DNA of 64,000 nucleotides from Streptomyces smyrnaeus (GTDB taxonomy: Bacteria; Actinomycetota; Actinomycetes; Streptomycetales; Streptomycetaceae). The notes under the pieces were generated by a model, which saw only the letters and a list, made by a program, of their open reading frames with translations, did no database searches and was not told the DNA's origin. The DNA lies in NCBI RefSeq assembly GCF_017676345.1, contig NZ_JAFFZM010000006.1, positions 62,001 to 126,000 on the forward strand, given 5' to 3'. Below are positions 61,543 to 64,000 of the stretch, piece by piece. The translations under genes and the position numbers were made by a program. The stretch's first letter is position 1, and each line of letters opens with the position of its first letter.

Positions 61543-62562
61543 ATGTCTGTGAAAGCCCAAGAGGCACCGCCGCGGGGCAAGGTGCCCGTCCAGGCGGTGG
61601 GGACTCCCGGGCCGCCTCCGCCTGCCAAGCGGGTCACCAGGAAGGGCGCGCTGCCCTACCTCCTGCTGCTGCCCGCCCTCGCGATGACCGCCGTCTTCCT
61701 CGGGTATCCGCTGGTCACCAACGGCATGTTGTCGTTCCAGAACCTCAACATGACCCAGCTGATCCAGCACGTCACCGAGTGGAACGGGGTCACCAACTAC
61801 ACCGACACGCTCAGCAGTGAGACGTTCTGGCGGGTCACACTGCGGTCGGTGATCTTCACGGCGGTCAATGTCGTCGTGATCATCGTCGTCGGCACCCTCA
61901 TCGGGCTGCTGCTGGCCCGGCTCGGGTCCAAGATGCGGCTGCTGCTGCTGGTCGGGCTGGTGCTCGCCTGGGCCATGCCGATCATCGCCGCGACCACCGT
62001 CTACCAGTGGCTGTTCGCGCAGCGGTTCGGTGTCGTCAACTGGGTGCTGGCCGAGCTCGGCTTCGACTCGATGGCGGACTACAACTGGACCGGCACCCAG
62101 CTGTCCACGTTCTTCGTCATCTCGCTGATGATCGTGTGGACCTCCGTCCCGTTCGTGGCGATCAACCTCTACGCCGCGACGACGACCATCTCCCGCGAGC
62201 TGTACGAGGCCGCCGCACTGGACGGCGCGGGCGCCTGGGAGAGCTTCAAGAGCGTCACCTTCCCGTTCCTGAAGCCGTTCTTGATGGTCGCGACGTTCCT
62301 CGAAGTCATCTGGATCTTCAAGGCCTTTCCGCACGTCTTCGCCATCAACGAGGGCGGGCCCGACCGGCTGACCGAGACGCTGCCCGTCTACGCGTTCGTG
62401 GAGGGCGTCGGCAACCAGCACTACGGCACCGGCGCGGCGATCTCCGTCCTCACCATCCTGATCCTCCTGGCCTTGATGTCGTACTACCTGCGCCTGGTGC
62501 TGCGGCAGGAGAACGCCGACGACGCCGACGGTTCCGAACAGAGCAAGGGGGGCAGGGCCTGA
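61543..62562 (+). CDS. dasB: DasB: ABC sugar-transporter permease
   Basis: This 339-residue protein starts at ATG 61543 with GGAG nearby. It has six membrane helices after a Pro-rich cytosolic N-terminus (about 40 residues). The EAA loop that contacts the ATPase is YEAAALDGAGAWESFKSVTF. It pairs with DasC to form the chitobiose channel. Its TGA overlaps the dasC ATG by one base (TGATG). Confidence 0.93.
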   Translation: MSVKAQEAPPRGKVPVQAVGTPGPPPPAKRVTRKGALPYLLLLPALAMTAVFLGYPLVTNGMLSFQNLNMTQLIQHVTEWNGVTNYTDTLSSETFWRVTLRSVIFTAVNVVVIIVVGTLIGLLLARLGSKMRLLLLVGLVLAWAMPIIAATTVYQWLFAQRFGVVNWVLAELGFDSMADYNWTGTQLSTFFVISLMIVWTSVPFVAINLYAATTTISRELYEAAALDGAGAWESFKSVTFPFLKPFLMVATFLEVIWIFKAFPHVFAINEGGPDRLTETLPVYAFVEGVGNQHYGTGAAISVLTILILLALMSYYLRLVLRQENADDADGSEQSKGGRA

Positions 62563-63392
62563 TGCCACGGTCACTGCTGGGCCGGATATGGCCGAACGCC
62601 ACCGCACTGGTGCTGTTCGTGGCATTCATCTTTCCCGTGTACTGGATGTTCAACACGGCGTTCAAGCCGAACGGGCAGATCATCAGCGAGACCCCGGTCT
62701 GGTTCCCCAGCTCGCCCACCCTTGAGCACTTCAGGACCGCGGTGAGCGCCGAGAACTTCTGGACGCTGGTGCGCAACTCCGTCACCGTGACGGTGCTGGC
62801 CGTCGGGTTCTCGCTCCTGGTGGCGCTGTTCGCCTCGTTCGCCCTGGCCCGGATGCGGTTCAAGGGGCGCAAGGGGATCATCCTCGTCTTCATGATCGCC
62901 CAGATGGCTCCCTGGGAGGTCATGGTCATCGCGATCTACATGATCGTCCGGGACGCCGAGATGCTGAACAGCCTGGTGCCGCTGACCCTCTTCTACACCG
63001 TCATGGTGCTGCCGCTGACCATCATCACGCTGCGCGGCTATGTCGCGGCCGTCCCCAAGGACCTGGAGGAGTCGGCCATGGTGGACGGCTGCACCCGGTT
63101 CCAGGCGTTCCGCCGGGTCATCTTCCCGCTGCTGGCGCCCGGTCTGATGGCCACCTCGCTGTTCGGGGTCATCACGGCGTGGAACGAATTCCCCATGGTC
63201 CTCATCCTCAACAAGGACGCCGAAGCCCAGACGCTGCCGCTGTGGCTGTCGAAGTTCCAGACCGCCTTCGGCGACGACTGGGGTGCCACGATGGCGGCGG
63301 CCTCCCTCTTCGCCATCCCGATCCTGCTGCTCTTCCTCTACCTCCAGCGCAAGGCAGTGGCCGGCCTCACCTCCGGCGCGGTGAAGGGATGA
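62562..63392 (+). CDS. dasC: DasC: ABC sugar-transporter permease
   Basis: This 276-residue protein is coupled to dasB (TGATG), with a G-rich ribosome site inside the dasB end. It has six membrane helices, and its EAA loop is LEESAMVDGCTRFQAFRRVI. It is the MalG-type partner of DasB. WNEFPMVLIL is typical of the last periplasmic loop region. Confidence 0.93.
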   Translation: MPRSLLGRIWPNATALVLFVAFIFPVYWMFNTAFKPNGQIISETPVWFPSSPTLEHFRTAVSAENFWTLVRNSVTVTVLAVGFSLLVALFASFALARMRFKGRKGIILVFMIAQMAPWEVMVIAIYMIVRDAEMLNSLVPLTLFYTVMVLPLTIITLRGYVAAVPKDLEESAMVDGCTRFQAFRRVIFPLLAPGLMATSLFGVITAWNEFPMVLILNKDAEAQTLPLWLSKFQTAFGDDWGATMAAASLFAIPILLLFLYLQRKAVAGLTSGAVKG

Positions 63393-63468
63393 CCGGCGGA
63401 GACGGGATGCCGTGCGACACCGCCGCCGCAACCCCAGGCACACCAGTGAAGTGAAGGGACCGCGCCGC

Positions 63469-64000
63469 ATGACCACTTCCGTACGAGCGTCCGACACCCT
63501 CACCCGTGACGCCCTCGCAGTCCTCCAGCCCGGCTTCACCGGGACCTCGGCACCCACCTGGCTGCTGCGGCAACTGGACGAAGGGCTCACATCGGTCGGC
63601 CTGTTCGGGCGCAACATCGACTCTCCCGAGCAACTCGCCCTGCTCACCGAGCAGCTGCGCGACGTACGCCCGGAGCTGCTCGTCGCCATCGACGAGGAGG
63701 GCGGAGACGTCACCCGGCTGGAGGCCAGGACCGGCTCCTCGTATCCGGGCAACCTCGCCCTCGGCCACATCGACGACCCCGACCTCACCCGGGCGGTGGC
63801 CCACGAGCTCGGCAGCAGGCTCGCCGCCGCAGGCGTCAACCTCAACTGGGCGCCCTCCGCCGACGTCAACTCCAACCCGGACAATCCCGTCATCGGCGTA
63901 CGGTCCTTCGGCGGCGACCCCGGACTGGTCGCCCGGCACACCGTCGCCTACGTCGAGGGACTGCAGGCGGCCGGCGTCGCCGCCTGCGTCAAGCACTTCC
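63469..64000 (+). CDS. dasD: DasD-like glycoside hydrolase family 3 (beta-N-acetylglucosaminidase), 5' part
   Basis: The frame opens at ATG 63469 with AAGGGA upstream and runs off the window after 177 residues. It has GH3 hallmarks: VAIDEEGGDVTRL, LNWAPSADVNSNPDNPVIG, RSFGGDP and the start of KHF (the KHFPGHG motif). No signal peptide is seen, so it probably cleaves imported chitobiose inside the cell. The position after dasC fits dasD, the GlcNAc-releasing enzyme of the cluster. Confidence 0.87.
   Translation, partial: MTTSVRASDTLTRDALAVLQPGFTGTSAPTWLLRQLDEGLTSVGLFGRNIDSPEQLALLTEQLRDVRPELLVAIDEEGGDVTRLEARTGSSYPGNLALGHIDDPDLTRAVAHELGSRLAAAGVNLNWAPSADVNSNPDNPVIGVRSFGGDPGLVARHTVAYVEGLQAAGVAACVKHF

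Overview
The window reads as a chromosome segment of a Streptomyces or close relative. It is very GC-rich, with strong third-position GC bias, many GTG starts and GGAGG-type ribosome sites. The gene order matches, from memory, the S. coelicolor neighbourhood from moeZ (about SCO5178) to the das cluster (about SCO5235). No transposase, integrase, phage or CRISPR feature is visible. Nearly all of it is ordinary core chromosome, and the most interesting signals are regulatory.

Layout. (1) 1-3.4 kb: end of a spherulin-4-like gene, moeZ, and a secreted alpha/beta hydrolase. (2) 3.5-7 kb: a large kinase-like/MprF-like membrane protein and an alkyltransferase-like protein. (3) 7.2-31 kb and on to 34 kb: a block that parallels Mycobacterium tuberculosis Rv3206c-Rv3193c, namely the AdnA/AdnB helicase-nucleases, NudC, mycoredoxin, UvrD2, WhiB7 with a long regulatory leader, an ABC1/UbiB-type kinase, an E1-like protein, a YgjP-type peptidase, a Nudix protein, a zincin-like protein, an SDR-like protein, MoaE, a PDZ-Lon-like protease, a PPA1309 protein and a UPF0182 protein. 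(4) 34-36.4 kb: two near-identical initiator tRNA genes flanking a Sel1-repeat gene. (5) 36.5-44.5 kb: catR/catA divergent pair, CBS protein, hisN, TetR plus SMR transporter, and an M50 peptidase-aroA-rsgA operon. (6) 44.6-52 kb: HMCES/YedK-like protein, hydrolase, the sigR-rsrA thiol-stress pair, two HD-domain membrane proteins, a TPR protein and peptide deformylase. (7) 52-59 kb: class Ia ribonucleotide reductase nrdA-nrdB behind paired NrdR boxes and a cobalamin riboswitch, then a GNAT gene and cstA-ybdD. (8) 59-64 kb: dasR and the dasABC(D) chitobiose/GlcNAc uptake genes, the last one cut by the window edge.

How it fits together. Exact SigR-type promoters (GGAAT-N18-GTT) precede moeZ, the mycoredoxin gene and sigR, tying these to thiol-oxidative stress. 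AdnAB, UvrD2, the alkyltransferase-like protein, the YedK-like protein and RNR cover DNA repair and dNTP supply. WhiB7, behind two upstream ORFs and an attenuator, is the antibiotic-stress regulator. DasR has two operator-like sites in front of dasA. Coordinates come from reading frames and ribosome sites. Start choices that differ from the longest frame are explained in each entry.
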